DNA from: Tabrizicola fusiformis
GTDB taxonomy: Bacteria > Pseudomonadota > Alphaproteobacteria > Rhodobacterales > Rhodobacteraceae
DNA length: 64,000 bases
Direction of reading: 5' to 3'
Assembly (NCBI RefSeq): GCF_013328815.1
Contig: NZ_JABUHN010000002.1
Coordinates: 248,001 to 312,000 of the forward strand
Part shown: positions 51,506-60,153 of the stretch, one piece after another
Position numbering within the stretch: position 1 is the first letter of the stretch
How the letters are laid out: each line of letters opens with the position of its first letter
Notes under the pieces: generated by a model
Told to the model about the DNA's origin: nothing
Seen by the model: the letters and a program-made list of their open reading frames with translations, nothing else
Database searches by the model: none
Made by a program: the position numbers and the translations under genes

Positions 51506-52157
51506 GAGAGGCTCCTGCAAGTTCGCGTTCGATGACTTCTTCCCAAAGGCGGAGCGTTGTTCGCAACTCGTTGGCCCCGCCGCCTCCCAGCCTATAGTTC
51601 ACCGCCTGCGGGCTGATGCCAAGTTCCGTTGCAAGTTCGGCAAGCGTCGGGTGGTCGGGCTGCAAGTAAAGTGCCATCGCCTCAGCCTGTGGCATGGTCC
51701 AGCGACTTGCGCGCTCAAACATCAGTCTGGCGATGATCTTGTCGCGGTGGCCTATCATGCTGCCCGAGAAGGCAATCCTCTGGCTGCGCGCCATCTCGTC
51801 CAGCCCCCTGCCAGACAGCACGAAAGCTTCGCCATTGGCGTCGCTCAGGTCAGTCGTCCCTGAACTGTCAATCTTACCCAGACCGATCGAAATCCGACTG
51901 GAAAGGTCGGTGCCGCCGCTGCGCAGCCTTGCCAGCAGGACAAGGGCCGCACGAAGTGCAAGCCACGGGTCTTTCAGCAGAACTTGCCAACCATCGCCAC
52001 GGAACCGGGTAAAGCGCAGGTCGGCGTGGCTTTGCCACACGGCAATGGTATGCGCCGTTGCTTCGAGTTGAGCCATGGCCTGATCGACAACTTCGGATGA
52101 TTTCTCTTCCGAATTGACAAGATCGCCCGTCAAGACAGCAACGATAGGGAGTTCCAC
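51498..52157 (-). CDS. SatD-family protein with C-terminal HTH
   Basis: A 219-residue protein. The N-terminal domain has VLTGDLVNS (Asp12), FRGDGWQVLL (Asp55), RISIGLGKI and GEAFVLSGRGLDEM, the SatD pattern. The order of these blocks recalls class III nucleotide cyclases (metal Asp, GD turn, RIGI-like strand, G-x-x-V-x-x-A-R helix); this likeness is my reading and is untested. Residues 171-190 form an HTH (TLAELATELGISPQAVNYRL). Translation starts at GTG. Third-position G/C use looks lower than in neighbours, hinting at transfer. Confidence 0.75.
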   Translation of the reverse strand: MELPIVAVLTGDLVNSEEKSSEVVDQAMAQLEATAHTIAVWQSHADLRFTRFRGDGWQVLLKDPWLALRAALVLLARLRSGGTDLSSRISIGLGKIDSSGTTDLSDANGEAFVLSGRGLDEMARSQRIAFSGSMIGHRDKIIARLMFERASRWTMPQAEAMALYLQPDHPTLAELATELGISPQAVNYRLGGGGANELRTTLRLWEEVIERELAGASHA

Positions 52158-52168
52158 TTAAGTCACCA

Positions 52169-52193
52169 GACTTGAATTCTGTGAAATCAAGTC
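52169..52193 (-). promoter_or_regulatory. inverted repeat upstream of the satD-like gene
   Basis: GACTTGA at 52169-52175 and TCAAGTC at 52187-52193 form a 7-bp inverted repeat with an 11-base spacer, 11 bases from the GTG start. Two TTGATTTTCACA/TTGATTTCACA direct repeats on the minus strand (52218-52181 region) accompany it. This is a likely operator, possibly for the HTH of the same protein. Confidence 0.45.
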
Positions 52194-52234
52194 TTGGGGC
52201 TTTATTTTGTGAAAATCAACCCCTCAGGCTTGCC

Positions 52235-52597
52235 CTACATGAACCCCAGTTCCAGCCGGGCCTCGTCGGACATCATCTCCATGCCCCAGGGCGGGTCGAA
52301 GGTCATGGCGACATCGACCTGTTTCACGCCGGGGACCGAGTTCACCGCATCGGCGACCCAGCCGGGCATTTCGCCGGCCACCGGGCAGCCGGGGGCGGTC
52401 AGGGTCATGGCGATGTTCACCGCATTCTCACCGTCGATGGCGACGGTATAGACCAGCCCCAGATCGTAGATGTTCACCGGAATTTCCGGGTCGAACACGG
52501 TGCGGCAGGCTTCCACCACCTGATCATAGAGCGGGTGGTCGGTGCTGGACGGGGCGATCAGGGGGGCGCCCTCGATCTTGGGTTGAACCTCGGTCAT
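52235..52597 (-). CDS. sufT: Fe-S assembly protein SufT (MIP18/DUF59)
   Basis: A 120-residue protein of the MIP18 family. It has VFDPEIPVNIYDLGLVY, MTLTAPGCPVAGEMPGWV with the single conserved Cys, and VDVAMTFDPPWGMEMMSDEARLELG. It helps maturation or repair of Fe-S proteins. Its start is followed upstream by the acyltransferase gene end, 58 bases away. Confidence 0.92.
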   Translation of the reverse strand: MTEVQPKIEGAPLIAPSSTDHPLYDQVVEACRTVFDPEIPVNIYDLGLVYTVAIDGENAVNIAMTLTAPGCPVAGEMPGWVADAVNSVPGVKQVDVAMTFDPPWGMEMMSDEARLELGFM

Positions 52598-52655
52598 ATC
52601 GGTCTCGCGCGTTGTTGAGTGATTATATAGGAAATGCGCGCGGCAAGGTCCAGTG

Positions 52656-53600
52656 TCACAAAAGCCGCCGCGACAACCCGCTGCGGATCAACCCCCAGGT
52701 CACCGCGACCGAGCCGGTGACCGCCAGCCAGAAGATCCAGAAACTGCCCAGATCGGTATAGCGGAATCCGATGACACAGAAGGCGACATGGATGAAATAA
52801 ATGCCGCTGGAATAGGTGCCCAGAACCTTGCTCGCACTCTGGCGCGGGAATTTCAGCGCCAGAAGCAGCAGGGCCGGGCTTGCCAGCCCCAGCGCCAGCA
52901 GGTTGTCGTGGCCCGCGCCCTTGGGTGCCAGCCGGTCCAGCGCCAGACTTTCCCCCATCACCAGCGCCACGCCCAGCACCGCAACCGCCACCAGCACCGG
53001 CAGGCCAAGCCGCTGGTCGAACTGATGTCGTCGGATAAGGAAGCCGGCCAGCACGAAGGGCAGCCCCATGAACAGCCCGTTGCGATGCAGGATCGTCGCA
53101 TCGCCGATCAGCGCCTTGTTCGGGTGGATCAGATCGAAGGCGATGCCATAGACAATCGCCACCCCGGCCAGAAAGCTGCCCGCCATGACCGCGATCAGCC
53201 GGGGCGTGGTCCAGTCGCGGACAAGGGCCACCAGCGCCGCCGCCAGCGCCAGCCCGGGCAGATACCAAAGCTGCCACCAGCCGACCAGCAGCATCCGCAG
53301 GGGCGGCCAGGCCGCGCCGCCTTTCAGCACACCATACCAGGCGGGCAGGTAAAGCAGCGTCCAGAGCGCATACAGCACCAGAAGCCGCCGCACATAGCGC
53401 GCCGCTCCGCCGCCTTGCAGCACCGGGCCAAGGAAATAGCCGTTGATGACGAAGAACACGGGCACGGCCAGCCGGTAAACCCCGCCGCCCGACAGCATGA
53501 TCGCATCATGGCCAAGGGGTTTCAGCGGATTGGCATGAATCCCCACCACCATCACGGCCATGAGGATTTTCAGGATATCGACGGAAAGCTTGCGGTCCAT
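52656..53600 (-). CDS. acyltransferase 3 family membrane protein
   Basis: A 314-residue protein with about ten helices. It opens with LSVDILKILMAVMVVGIHANP, in which the His is the family's catalytic residue, followed by VPVFFVINGYFLGPVL. The family O-acetylates sugars of surface polysaccharides or makes related transfers. No polysaccharide genes are adjacent, so the acceptor is unknown. Confidence 0.85.
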   Translation of the reverse strand: MDRKLSVDILKILMAVMVVGIHANPLKPLGHDAIMLSGGGVYRLAVPVFFVINGYFLGPVLQGGGAARYVRRLLVLYALWTLLYLPAWYGVLKGGAAWPPLRMLLVGWWQLWYLPGLALAAALVALVRDWTTPRLIAVMAGSFLAGVAIVYGIAFDLIHPNKALIGDATILHRNGLFMGLPFVLAGFLIRRHQFDQRLGLPVLVAVAVLGVALVMGESLALDRLAPKGAGHDNLLALGLASPALLLLALKFPRQSASKVLGTYSSGIYFIHVAFCVIGFRYTDLGSFWIFWLAVTGSVAVTWGLIRSGLSRRLL

Positions 53601-53655
53601 GGCGCGAAGGCAGCCGCCCCTCCCCAGGCGGCCGCGCTGCCTTTGCTGTCAGGGG

Positions 53656-54204
53656 TCAGAAGGGAATTTCATCGTCCAGATCGGGGCGCGAGCCGCCGCC
53701 GCCTGACCCGCCGCCATAGCCCCCACCGCTGCGCCCGCCCGAACCACCGCCCGAGGACGCGCCGCCGCCCTGGCTGCCGTAATTGTCATAACCGCCCCGG
53801 TCGTCATAGCCGCCCCGATCCCCACCGCCACCGCCGCCCGAGCCGCCGCCATCCCGGCCGCCCAGCAGCGTCAGCTCACCGCGGAACTGCCGCAGCACGA
53901 TTTCGGTGGTATAGCGGTCGGCACCGGATTGATCCTGCCATTTGCGGGTCTCAAGCTGGCCCTCGATATAGACGGTGGAACCTTTGCGCAGATATTGCTC
54001 GGCGATCTTGGCAAGATTTTCGTTGAAGATGGCCACCGAATGCCATTCCGTCCGCTCCTTGCGCTCGCCGCTTTGCTTGTCGCGCCAGGTTTCCGAGGTG
54101 GCGATGCGCAGGTTCACCACCTTGCCGCCATTCGGGAAAGACCGCACCTCGGGGTCGCGGCCGAGATTGCCGACGATGATGACCTTGTTGACCGACCCTG
54201 CCAT
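53656..54204 (-). CDS. ssb: single-stranded DNA-binding protein
   Basis: A 182-residue SSB. The OB fold spans residues 1-115 ([23 protein letters not shown], then [21 protein letters not shown]). A long linker of Gly, Ser, Tyr and Asp follows, ending in the partner-binding acidic tip DLDDEIPF. The ATG at 54204 is chosen because MAGSVNKV is the usual beginning; the open frame upstream is Pro/Arg-rich noise. Confidence 0.96.
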   Translation of the reverse strand: MAGSVNKVIIVGNLGRDPEVRSFPNGGKVVNLRIATSETWRDKQSGERKERTEWHSVAIFNENLAKIAEQYLRKGSTVYIEGQLETRKWQDQSGADRYTTEIVLRQFRGELTLLGGRDGGGSGGGGGGDRGGYDDRGGYDNYGSQGGGASSGGGSGGRSGGGYGGGSGGGGSRPDLDDEIPF

Positions 54205-54440
54205 GAGACTCCCCTGATTCCGTTCTGATTCCGGTTGTGGCCGCAGTTTGACGGCCATCTGGTTAACGAAACCTATAGACGCCCCCCCGGCGCCCTGCAA
54301 CCGGGCCGGGCTTTGATGCATCCGGCCGAAATCCGCCGGGGCAGAGACGGGCGGGAGGGATGCGGCAGCTTTCCCAATCTGCCGCGCCGGGTTAGAACGG
54401 CCGGGCCGGGCGCTTGCCCCGCTTTGCGCGATGAGCCCCG

Positions 54441-55007
54441 ATGCCCCTGTCCGCCCGCCTGACCCCCTTCCTTGCGCCGGCCCTTCTGCCCGGTCTGCTG
54501 TTCGGGCTGATCCTGTTTCAGAGCGTCTGCGCCACCTTCTTCGTAATCGACGTCGCCGCCGACCTTGAAGCCGTCTGGCCGGATGTTCTGGGCAGCGGGC
54601 ATCTGATGCCGGAACTCGGGGCGACGCTGGGGCTGCTGCTGGGCATCGGCTGCGAGGCGCTGGTGCTTTGGCGCCTTCTGCGACGGCAGGCACGGCTGCA
54701 ACAGGGCATGAGCGTGGCGGCAGGGGCATTGGCCGAGGTGATGGAGGGCTTCTTTGCCGAATGGGCGCTGACCCCCGCCGAGGCGGATGTCGCGCGCTTT
54801 ACCGTCAAAGGTTATGCCATTGCGGAAATCGCAGGCTTTCGCGGCTCGGCCGAGGCGACGGTAAAGACCCATCTGAATGCGATCTACCGCAAGGCGGGGG
54901 TGGCGGGCCGGGCGCAGCTTGTCAGCCTGCTGGTCGAAGACCTGCTGCGCGCGCCGCTGGTTTCGGTTGCGGCCGAAGGTGCCCGCGCGGTGCCGGATAG
55001 GGGCTGA
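54441..55007 (+). CDS. membrane-tethered LuxR-type HTH regulator
   Basis: A 188-residue protein with two membrane helices (about 12-38 and 58-78), a short linker and a GerE/LuxR HTH ([21 protein letters not shown] then [19 protein letters not shown]). No receiver or autoinducer domain is present, so the DNA-binding domain hangs from the membrane. A possible promoter TTGACG lies at 54248. An inverted repeat TTCCAGCC/GGCTGGAA (55009-55016, 55038-55045) directly follows the stop. Confidence 0.8.
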   Translation: MPLSARLTPFLAPALLPGLLFGLILFQSVCATFFVIDVAADLEAVWPDVLGSGHLMPELGATLGLLLGIGCEALVLWRLLRRQARLQQGMSVAAGALAEVMEGFFAEWALTPAEADVARFTVKGYAIAEIAGFRGSAEATVKTHLNAIYRKAGVAGRAQLVSLLVEDLLRAPLVSVAAEGARAVPDRG

Positions 55008-55095
55008 TTTCCAGCCGGTGGCGGCTTTATGCCTGCGGGCTGGAATTCCTGCCCCACATGGTATATCTGACGGCAAGGACAAGACGGACCCTGTG

Positions 55096-55719
55096 ATGCG
55101 CCCTGTGACCTCTGTGCTGCGTGCAACCCTCGCCTTGGCGGTTGCCTTGAGTGTTGGTTTGCCCGGTTCCGCCGGGGCCGAGGGGCTGGTGATCAGCAAA
55201 TCCAAGAAGAACCGCAATGCGCTGTTCAAGTCGCAGACAGCGCTTCTGGATGGGCGGCTGGCCAAGCAATACGATTATTCCGCCCGCCTGAAACCCAATG
55301 CGCCCAAAGAAGGCGCGGGCGACAGCGCCGCCACCACGGTGCGCTACAAGGGCAGCTACAAGGGCGAATATCTGGAACTGGCCAAGGCCGCCGCGCGCAA
55401 ACATGGCGTGCCGGAAGAGATGTTTCTCAAGCTGGTGCATCAGGAATCCGGCTGGAATCCGGGTGCCGTCTCGCCCAAGGGGGCGACGGGGCTGGCGCAA
55501 CTGATGCCGGGCACCGCGGACCATCTGGGGGTCGATATCTCTGACCCGGTGCAGAACCTTGATGGCGGCGCGCGTTACCTGCGGATGATGTATGACCGCT
55601 TTGGCGACTGGCGGCTGGCGCTGGCAGCTTATAACGCCGGGCCTCTGGCGGTCGAAAAGCACAAGGGCGTGCCGCCCTATGCCGAGACGGAAAACTACGT
55701 CAAGGCGATCCTAGGCTGA
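55096..55719 (+). CDS. lytic transglycosylase (SLT domain)
   Basis: A 207-residue secreted protein. The signal peptide is [22 protein letters not shown]. The SLT domain starts near residue 93: catalytic Glu117 in [11 protein letters not shown], then [13 protein letters not shown] and [10 protein letters not shown]. It cleaves peptidoglycan with anhydro-muramyl formation. An in-frame GTG directly precedes the chosen ATG. Confidence 0.92.
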   Translation: MRPVTSVLRATLALAVALSVGLPGSAGAEGLVISKSKKNRNALFKSQTALLDGRLAKQYDYSARLKPNAPKEGAGDSAATTVRYKGSYKGEYLELAKAAARKHGVPEEMFLKLVHQESGWNPGAVSPKGATGLAQLMPGTADHLGVDISDPVQNLDGGARYLRMMYDRFGDWRLALAAYNAGPLAVEKHKGVPPYAETENYVKAILG

Positions 55720-55730
55720 GAAATAGTTGT

Positions 55731-55752
55731 CCGATTTCTTTGAAGAAATCGG
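55731..55752. repeat. single 22-bp near-palindrome
   Basis: A lone unit with arms CCGATTTCTT and AAGAAATCGG around TG. It belongs to the same family as the tandem units and lies 12 bases after the transglycosylase stop. Confidence 0.75.
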
Positions 55753-55817
55753 CTGTTGTGCGTTTTACCCCGCGATGCGCCCGGGCAGAAACGCAAAGCG
55801 GCCCCCGCAGGGGCCGC

Positions 55818-55861
55818 CAAATTCGTTTGAACGAATTTGCAAATTTCTTCGAAGAAATTTG
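55818..55861. repeat. tandem 22-bp palindromes, copy 4
   Basis: Units at 55818-55839 (AAATTCGTTTGAACGAATTT, TG centre) and 55840-55861 (AAATTTCTTCGAAGAAATTT). They lie just before the transketolase stop codon, between convergent genes. The order of the two cores is the reverse of copy 1. Confidence 0.9.
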
Positions 55862-55872
55862 CCGAAGGCGCT

Positions 55873-57888
55873 TCAGAGAAGCGCCTTCGCCGCCGCCACC
55901 GCCGCTTCGGCGGTGATGCCGAACTCTTTATAGAGCCGGTCATAGGGCGCCGAGGCGCCGAAGGACGACATGCCGATGAAGGCCGCCTTGCCGTCCCGCC
56001 CGCGCTCGCCCAAGAGCCAGCGGTCCCAGCCCTGCCGCACCCCGGCCTCGATCGCCACGCGCACGGGCCCCGCCGGCAGAACCTTCTTGCGCCAAGCTTC
56101 ATCCTGCGCCGCGAAAAGCTCCATCGACGGCATCGAGACGACGCGGGTGCCGATGCCTTCGGCCTCCAGCGCCTCGCGCGCCTTCAGCGCAATCTCCACT
56201 TCCGAGCCGGTGGCAATCAGGATCACCTGCCGCTTGCCCGTCGCCTCGGCCAGCACATAGGCGCCCTTGGCCGACAGGTTCTGATTGGTGTGGGTCTTGC
56301 GTGCCGGGATCAGGTTCTGACGGCTCAGCGCCATGACCGAGGGCGTCGCCGATTGCGTCAGCGCCACTTCCCAGCATTCGGCCACTTCCACCAGATCGGC
56401 CGGCCGCAGCACCAGCGTGTTCGGCGTGGCGCGGCTGATGGCCAGATGCTCCACCGGCTGGTGGGTCGGGCCGTCTTCGCCAAGGCCGATGCTGTCATGG
56501 GTCATGACATAGACCACCGGCAGCCCCATCAGCGCCGAAAGCCGCATCGAGGGACGGGCGTAATCGGTGAAGGCCATGAAGGTGCCGGAATACGGCCGCA
56601 CGCCGCCATGCAGCGCCATGCCGTTCATCGCGGCGGCCATGCCATGTTCGCGGATGCCCCAATACATGTAGCGGCCCTTGCGGTCTTCCGGCGTGAAGAC
56701 GCCCAGATCGCCGGTCTTGGTGTTGTTCGAGCCGGTCAGGTCCGCCGAGCCGCCGAAGGTCTCGGTCATGATCGGGTTGACGGCGTTCAGCACCTTTTCG
56801 CTGGCGGTGCGGGTGGCGAGCTTGGCGCCTTCGGTCACCGCGGCTTTCTTGACGGCGCGGATGGCACCGGCCAGACGGGCAGGGGCCTCATCGCTGAAAA
56901 TCCGGCGCAGTTCGGCCTGACGCGCAGGCGACAGGGCTTCGACGCGCCCGACCCATGCGGCATGGGCGGCGGCACCGCGGGCGCCCATCGCCTCCCATTC
57001 CGATTTCACCTTCGCGGGCACTTCGAACGGACCGCCGGTCCAGCCATAGCCTTCCTTGGCGGCGGCAAGCTGCGCCTTGTCGGTCAGTGCGCCATGGCCC
57101 TTGGAGGTGTCCTGCGCCGCGTGGCCGAGCGCGATATGCGTCTTGCAGGCCACCAGCGCCGGGCGGGGCGAGGCTTTGGCGGCGGTCAGCGCGCGGTCGA
57201 TATCCTCGGGGTCATGGCCGTCGCAAGAGAAGACATCCCAGCCAGAGGCAGCAAAACGCGCCTTCTGGTCGGTCACATCCGAGAGTGAGACCTTGCCGTC
57301 GATGGTGATGCCATTGTCATCCCACAGCACGATCAGCCGCGACAATTGCTGCTTGCCCGCAATGCCGATGGCCTCTTGGCTGACGCCCTCCATCAGGCAG
57401 CCGTCGCCCGCGATGACCCAGGTGTAATGGTCCTGCACCTTGGCGCCCCAGCGAGCGCGCAGATGCTCTTCGGCCATGGCAAAGCCCACGGCATTGGAAA
57501 TCCCCTGACCCAGCGGCCCGGTGGTGGTTTCCACCCCCGAAACATGGCCGAATTCCGGGTGGCCGGCGGTGATCGCGCCCCACTGGCGGAAATTCTTGAT
57601 CTGCTCCAGCGTCACATCCTCATACCCCGTCAGGTAGAGCAGCGAATAGATCAGCATCGAGCCATGGCCCGCCGACAGGATGAAACGGTCACGGTCCGGC
57701 CAGCGCGGCGCCTTGGGATCGAACTTCAGATGTTTTTCGAACAGCACGGTCGCCACATCGGCCATGCCCATCGGCATCCCCGAATGGCCCGAATTGGCGG
57801 CGGCCACCGCGTCCAGCGTCAGGGTGCGGATGGCGCAGGCGCGCATCCAGTGATCGGGATGGCGGGCGCGAAGCGTTGCGATGTCCAA
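55873..57888 (-). CDS. tkt: transketolase
   Basis: A 671-residue thiamine-diphosphate enzyme. It has [31 protein letters not shown], the ThDP/Mg motif [11 protein letters not shown]...WDDNGITID, and the C-terminal [21 protein letters not shown]. It moves two-carbon units in the pentose phosphate pathway. I place the start at a TTG (57888), because AGGAG lies 7 bases upstream and [17 protein letters not shown] is the usual N-terminus. An ATG at 57948 would add 20 unconserved residues. Confidence 0.93.
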   Translation of the reverse strand: MDIATLRARHPDHWMRACAIRTLTLDAVAAANSGHSGMPMGMADVATVLFEKHLKFDPKAPRWPDRDRFILSAGHGSMLIYSLLYLTGYEDVTLEQIKNFRQWGAITAGHPEFGHVSGVETTTGPLGQGISNAVGFAMAEEHLRARWGAKVQDHYTWVIAGDGCLMEGVSQEAIGIAGKQQLSRLIVLWDDNGITIDGKVSLSDVTDQKARFAASGWDVFSCDGHDPEDIDRALTAAKASPRPALVACKTHIALGHAAQDTSKGHGALTDKAQLAAAKEGYGWTGGPFEVPAKVKSEWEAMGARGAAAHAAWVGRVEALSPARQAELRRIFSDEAPARLAGAIRAVKKAAVTEGAKLATRTASEKVLNAVNPIMTETFGGSADLTGSNNTKTGDLGVFTPEDRKGRYMYWGIREHGMAAAMNGMALHGGVRPYSGTFMAFTDYARPSMRLSALMGLPVVYVMTHDSIGLGEDGPTHQPVEHLAISRATPNTLVLRPADLVEVAECWEVALTQSATPSVMALSRQNLIPARKTHTNQNLSAKGAYVLAEATGKRQVILIATGSEVEIALKAREALEAEGIGTRVVSMPSMELFAAQDEAWRKKVLPAGPVRVAIEAGVRQGWDRWLLGERGRDGKAAFIGMSSFGASAPYDRLYKEFGITAEAAVAAAKALL

Positions 57889-58081
57889 GGCCGGACTCCT
57901 GTTTTCAAGGGGTTTGGGCGTCAATAGCAGGCATGGCGGCAAGTTCAAGCGTGGCCCGCAAGGCCTTGAGCCAAAAGGGGCGACCTTGCGCCCCGGCTTC
58001 GGCTATGATTGCCCTTGACGGGCCCCGCCGCGATTCGCGCCGCGTGCAGGGTGACGGAAATACGAAAGGGATCTACCCCTC

Positions 58082-58450
58082 ATGCAGGATATCGCAGAGC
58101 TGGAACGGCGCATCAGCGCGGCCTTGGCCCGGATCGACCGCGGGATCGAGGGGCTTGCAACCCCCGCCGAGGCGCCCGAAGCCGGCCCCGATGCCGGAGC
58201 CGAGGCGGAAATCGCCCGCCTCTCCGAGGCGCTGGACGAAGAGCGGATGGCCAATGTGCAATTGGCCGAGCGGCTGCGCGTGGTGAAATCCCGCGAGGTC
58301 GAGGCGCGGGCCGCACTCGAAGCCAAGCTGGCCGAGGTGACGGCAGAGCTTGCCACCCTGCGCGCCGCCCGCGCCGAAGAGGCGGCCGAAGTGGCCGCCA
58401 TCATCGCCGCCCTTGCCCCCATCGTCGAAGAGGCCAGCCCCCATGCCTGA
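58082..58450 (+). CDS. coiled-coil protein upstream of zapA
   Basis: A 122-residue acidic, Ala/Glu-rich protein predicted as one long coiled coil (EAEIARLSEALDEERMANVQ, then LAERLRVVKSREVEAR). There is no membrane segment. Its end overlaps the zapA start by 8 bases. The link to zapA suggests a role around the division ring, but no family name is known to me. Confidence 0.7.
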   Translation: MQDIAELERRISAALARIDRGIEGLATPAEAPEAGPDAGAEAEIARLSEALDEERMANVQLAERLRVVKSREVEARAALEAKLAEVTAELATLRAARAEEAAEVAAIIAALAPIVEEASPHA

Positions 58451-58817
58451 GGTCGAGATCAAGATCGGCGGTCGCGCCTTCACCGTCGCCTGCCAGCCGG
58501 GCGAAGAACATTTCCTGCGCACCGCTGCCGCCATGCTCGATGGCGAGGCGCAGCCGCTCATCGCCCAGCTTGGCCGCATTCCCGAAGCGCGGATGCTGCT
58601 GATGTCGGGTCTGATGCTGGCCGACCGCACCGCGGCGGTCGAGGATGAGAACCGCCTGCTCAAGGCAAAACTGGCCGAGCTTGAGGCGCGGCCCCTGCCC
58701 GAACCCGCCCGCATCGAAGTGCCGGTGATCCCGCCGCAAGTCACGGAAACCCTTGCCGAAATCGCCGCCCGGGCCGAGGCGCTGGCCGCCCGCATCGAAG
58801 AACGGAGCCCGGCATGA
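58443..58817 (+). CDS. zapA: cell division protein ZapA
   Basis: A 124-residue protein with the ZapA globular head (MPEVEIKIGGRAFTVACQPG, EEHFLRTAAAMLDG) and a C-terminal coiled coil. It bundles FtsZ filaments. It overlaps the genes on either side. No 6S RNA was found beside it. Confidence 0.88.
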   Translation: MPEVEIKIGGRAFTVACQPGEEHFLRTAAAMLDGEAQPLIAQLGRIPEARMLLMSGLMLADRTAAVEDENRLLKAKLAELEARPLPEPARIEVPVIPPQVTETLAEIAARAEALAARIEERSPA

Positions 58818-59152
58818 GGGCGCTGCTGCTGGCGGGGCTGGCCGCCCTGGCCCCTGCAGCGGCACAGGCGGAATTGCAGCCCCTCGCGGTCCGCTATTCC
58901 TGCGACCGCGGCGTCGAATTGCCGGTGGTCTTCGTCAATGAAACGGGGGGCGACAGCGTCGCCGTGCTGTATATCGAAGGCGGCCAGAACCTGCTGTTTC
59001 AGGAACAAAGCGCCTCAGGCGCCCGCTATGGCTGGCCCTCCGACGGCTCGGCCTATGTGCTTTGGACCAAAGGGCCAGAGGCGACGGTCTTCTGGCGCGA
59101 TGGTGAGACGGGCACTGAAACCGTTCTTTACACCTGCACGCAAGCCGACTGA
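58814..59152 (+). CDS. MliC-like secreted lysozyme inhibitor
   Basis: A 112-residue protein. The signal peptide is MRALLLAGLAALAPAAAQA. The MliC fold shows in VRYSCDRGVELPVVFVNETG, LFQEQSASGARYGW and YVLWTKGPEATVFW, with Cys residues at both ends (RYSC and LYTC) that probably pair. MliC proteins block C-type lysozyme. No lipobox is present, so this one is periplasmic. It overlaps the zapA stop by 4 bases. Confidence 0.8.
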   Translation: MRALLLAGLAALAPAAAQAELQPLAVRYSCDRGVELPVVFVNETGGDSVAVLYIEGGQNLLFQEQSASGARYGWPSDGSAYVLWTKGPEATVFWRDGETGTETVLYTCTQAD

Positions 59153-59162
59153 CGGCATTTCT

Positions 59163-59197
59163 TTGCGGTATGTCTTGCGGTATGTTTCATGCGCATG
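59163..59197 (+). promoter_or_regulatory. ccdAB operator candidate
   Basis: TTGCGGTATGT is repeated at 59163-59173 and 59175-59185 (12-base period), then the palindrome CATGCGCATG follows at 59188-59197, all within 50 bases of the ccdA start. Toxin-antitoxin pairs usually repress themselves from such sites. CAGGAG follows at 59201. Confidence 0.5.
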
Positions 59198-59212
59198 CCG
59201 CAGGAGATTTCA

Positions 59213-59446
59213 ATGACCGCCACCCGCCGCGCCACCAGCCTGACACTGGATGCCAAGCTTCTGGATGAGGCCAAAACCTTGGGTCTAAATCTGTCGCGCG
59301 CCGCGGAGGAGGGGCTGCTGGCCGCGATCAAGGCAGAACGCAAGCGGAAATGGACCGAGGAGAATGCGGAAGCCATTGCCGAATACAATGCCTGGATCGA
59401 GGAAAACGGCATTCCGAACACGGACATAAGGGTTACGGTGCTTTGA
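59213..59446 (+). CDS. ccdA: CcdA-family antitoxin
   Basis: A 77-residue protein. The N-terminal ribbon-helix-helix (RRATSLTLDAKLLDEAKTLG then NLSRAAEEGL) binds DNA as a dimer, and the acidic C-terminal helix (WTEENAEAIAEYNAWIEENG) wraps the toxin. The gene overlaps ccdB. The same symbol is used for the unrelated thiol transporter at 22083. Confidence 0.88.
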   Translation: MTATRRATSLTLDAKLLDEAKTLGLNLSRAAEEGLLAAIKAERKRKWTEENAEAIAEYNAWIEENGIPNTDIRVTVL

Positions 59447-59742
59447 GCGCGCAGTTCGATCTTTATGTGGCGCCTGACCGTGGCCTGATCGTCGTGCTTC
59501 AGAACGACCAGATAGAGATGCTGAACACCCGCGTCTTCGCGCCCTGTCTGCCGGTCGGGACAGGGGGCATCGACTTTCCGCGACTCACGCCGGGTTTCTA
59601 TCATGCCGAGCGCCATTATCGGGTGATGACGCATCTGCTGGGCGTCACCCGGTTGCGCCAGCTTGGCACCCGCGTCGGCAGCATCGCCCATCTGCGCGAC
59701 GAGATCACCCGCGCGATGGACCTGCTGATGACCGGGTTCTGA
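59443..59742 (+). CDS. ccdB: CcdB-family toxin
   Basis: A 99-residue toxin. The start is a TTG that overlaps the ccdA stop (TTGA), giving MSAQFDLYVAPDRGLIVVLQ. The fold matches CcdB: LNTRVFAPCLPV, HYRVMTHLLGV and a C-terminal helix. F-plasmid CcdB ends NLMFWGI with Trp99 stacking on gyrase; this one ends DLLMTGF, so the Trp is replaced by Thr. Poisoning of gyrase may be weak, lost, or aimed elsewhere. Confidence 0.85.
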   Translation: MSAQFDLYVAPDRGLIVVLQNDQIEMLNTRVFAPCLPVGTGGIDFPRLTPGFYHAERHYRVMTHLLGVTRLRQLGTRVGSIAHLRDEITRAMDLLMTGF

Positions 59743-59750
59743 AAGCCGAA

Positions 59751-59770
59751 AGGCCCGCCGGGGCGGGCCT
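59751..59770. terminator. two-way terminator between ccdB and grxD
   Basis: A perfect 9-bp stem AGGCCCGCC/GGCGGGCCT with a 2-base loop, followed by TTTCGGCTTTC on the minus strand. It lies between two convergent gene ends. Confidence 0.7.
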
Positions 59771-59790
59771 GTGGCGCGGTCTTGTCCGGT

Positions 59791-60153
59791 TCAGGCGTTG
59801 GCTTCGCGGATCTTGTCAGCGGCGTCCTTGTCAAAGGCAACGCCCTTGGCCTCGAACAGCGCGTCCAGCTCGCCCGAAAGGGTCATTTCGGTGACGATGT
59901 CGCAGCCGCCGACGAATTCGCCCTTCACATAAAGCTGCGGGATGGTCGGCCAGTCCGAGAAGTCCTTGATCCCCTGACGGATTTCGGCGTCGGCCAGCAC
60001 ATTCACATCGGTAAACTCGACACCCATATAGTTCAGCACCCCCGCCACGCGGGACGAAAACCCGCATTGCGGCATCATCTTGGTGCCCTTCATATACAGC
60101 ACCACGTCGTTCTTTTCGATCGTCTCGCGGATTTGGTCGGCTGCTGCGGTCAT
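59791..60153 (-). CDS. grxD: monothiol glutaredoxin Grx4/GrxD
   Basis: A 120-residue glutaredoxin with the monothiol motif CGFS (Cys30), plus [20 protein letters not shown]. It binds a [2Fe-2S] cluster with glutathione and forms a heterodimer with BolA. Its ATG overlaps the stop of the membrane-protein gene (ATGA). bolA is the first gene of the same four-gene unit. Confidence 0.94.
   Translation of the reverse strand: MTAAADQIRETIEKNDVVLYMKGTKMMPQCGFSSRVAGVLNYMGVEFTDVNVLADAEIRQGIKDFSDWPTIPQLYVKGEFVGGCDIVTEMTLSGELDALFEAKGVAFDKDAADKIREANA

Noticed and set aside
57889-58081. 6S RNA gene near zapA
   Set aside because: 6S RNA is often next to zapA in proteobacteria, but this gap shows no long rod-like pairing with a central bubble; only a short GGGGCG/CGCCCC stem.
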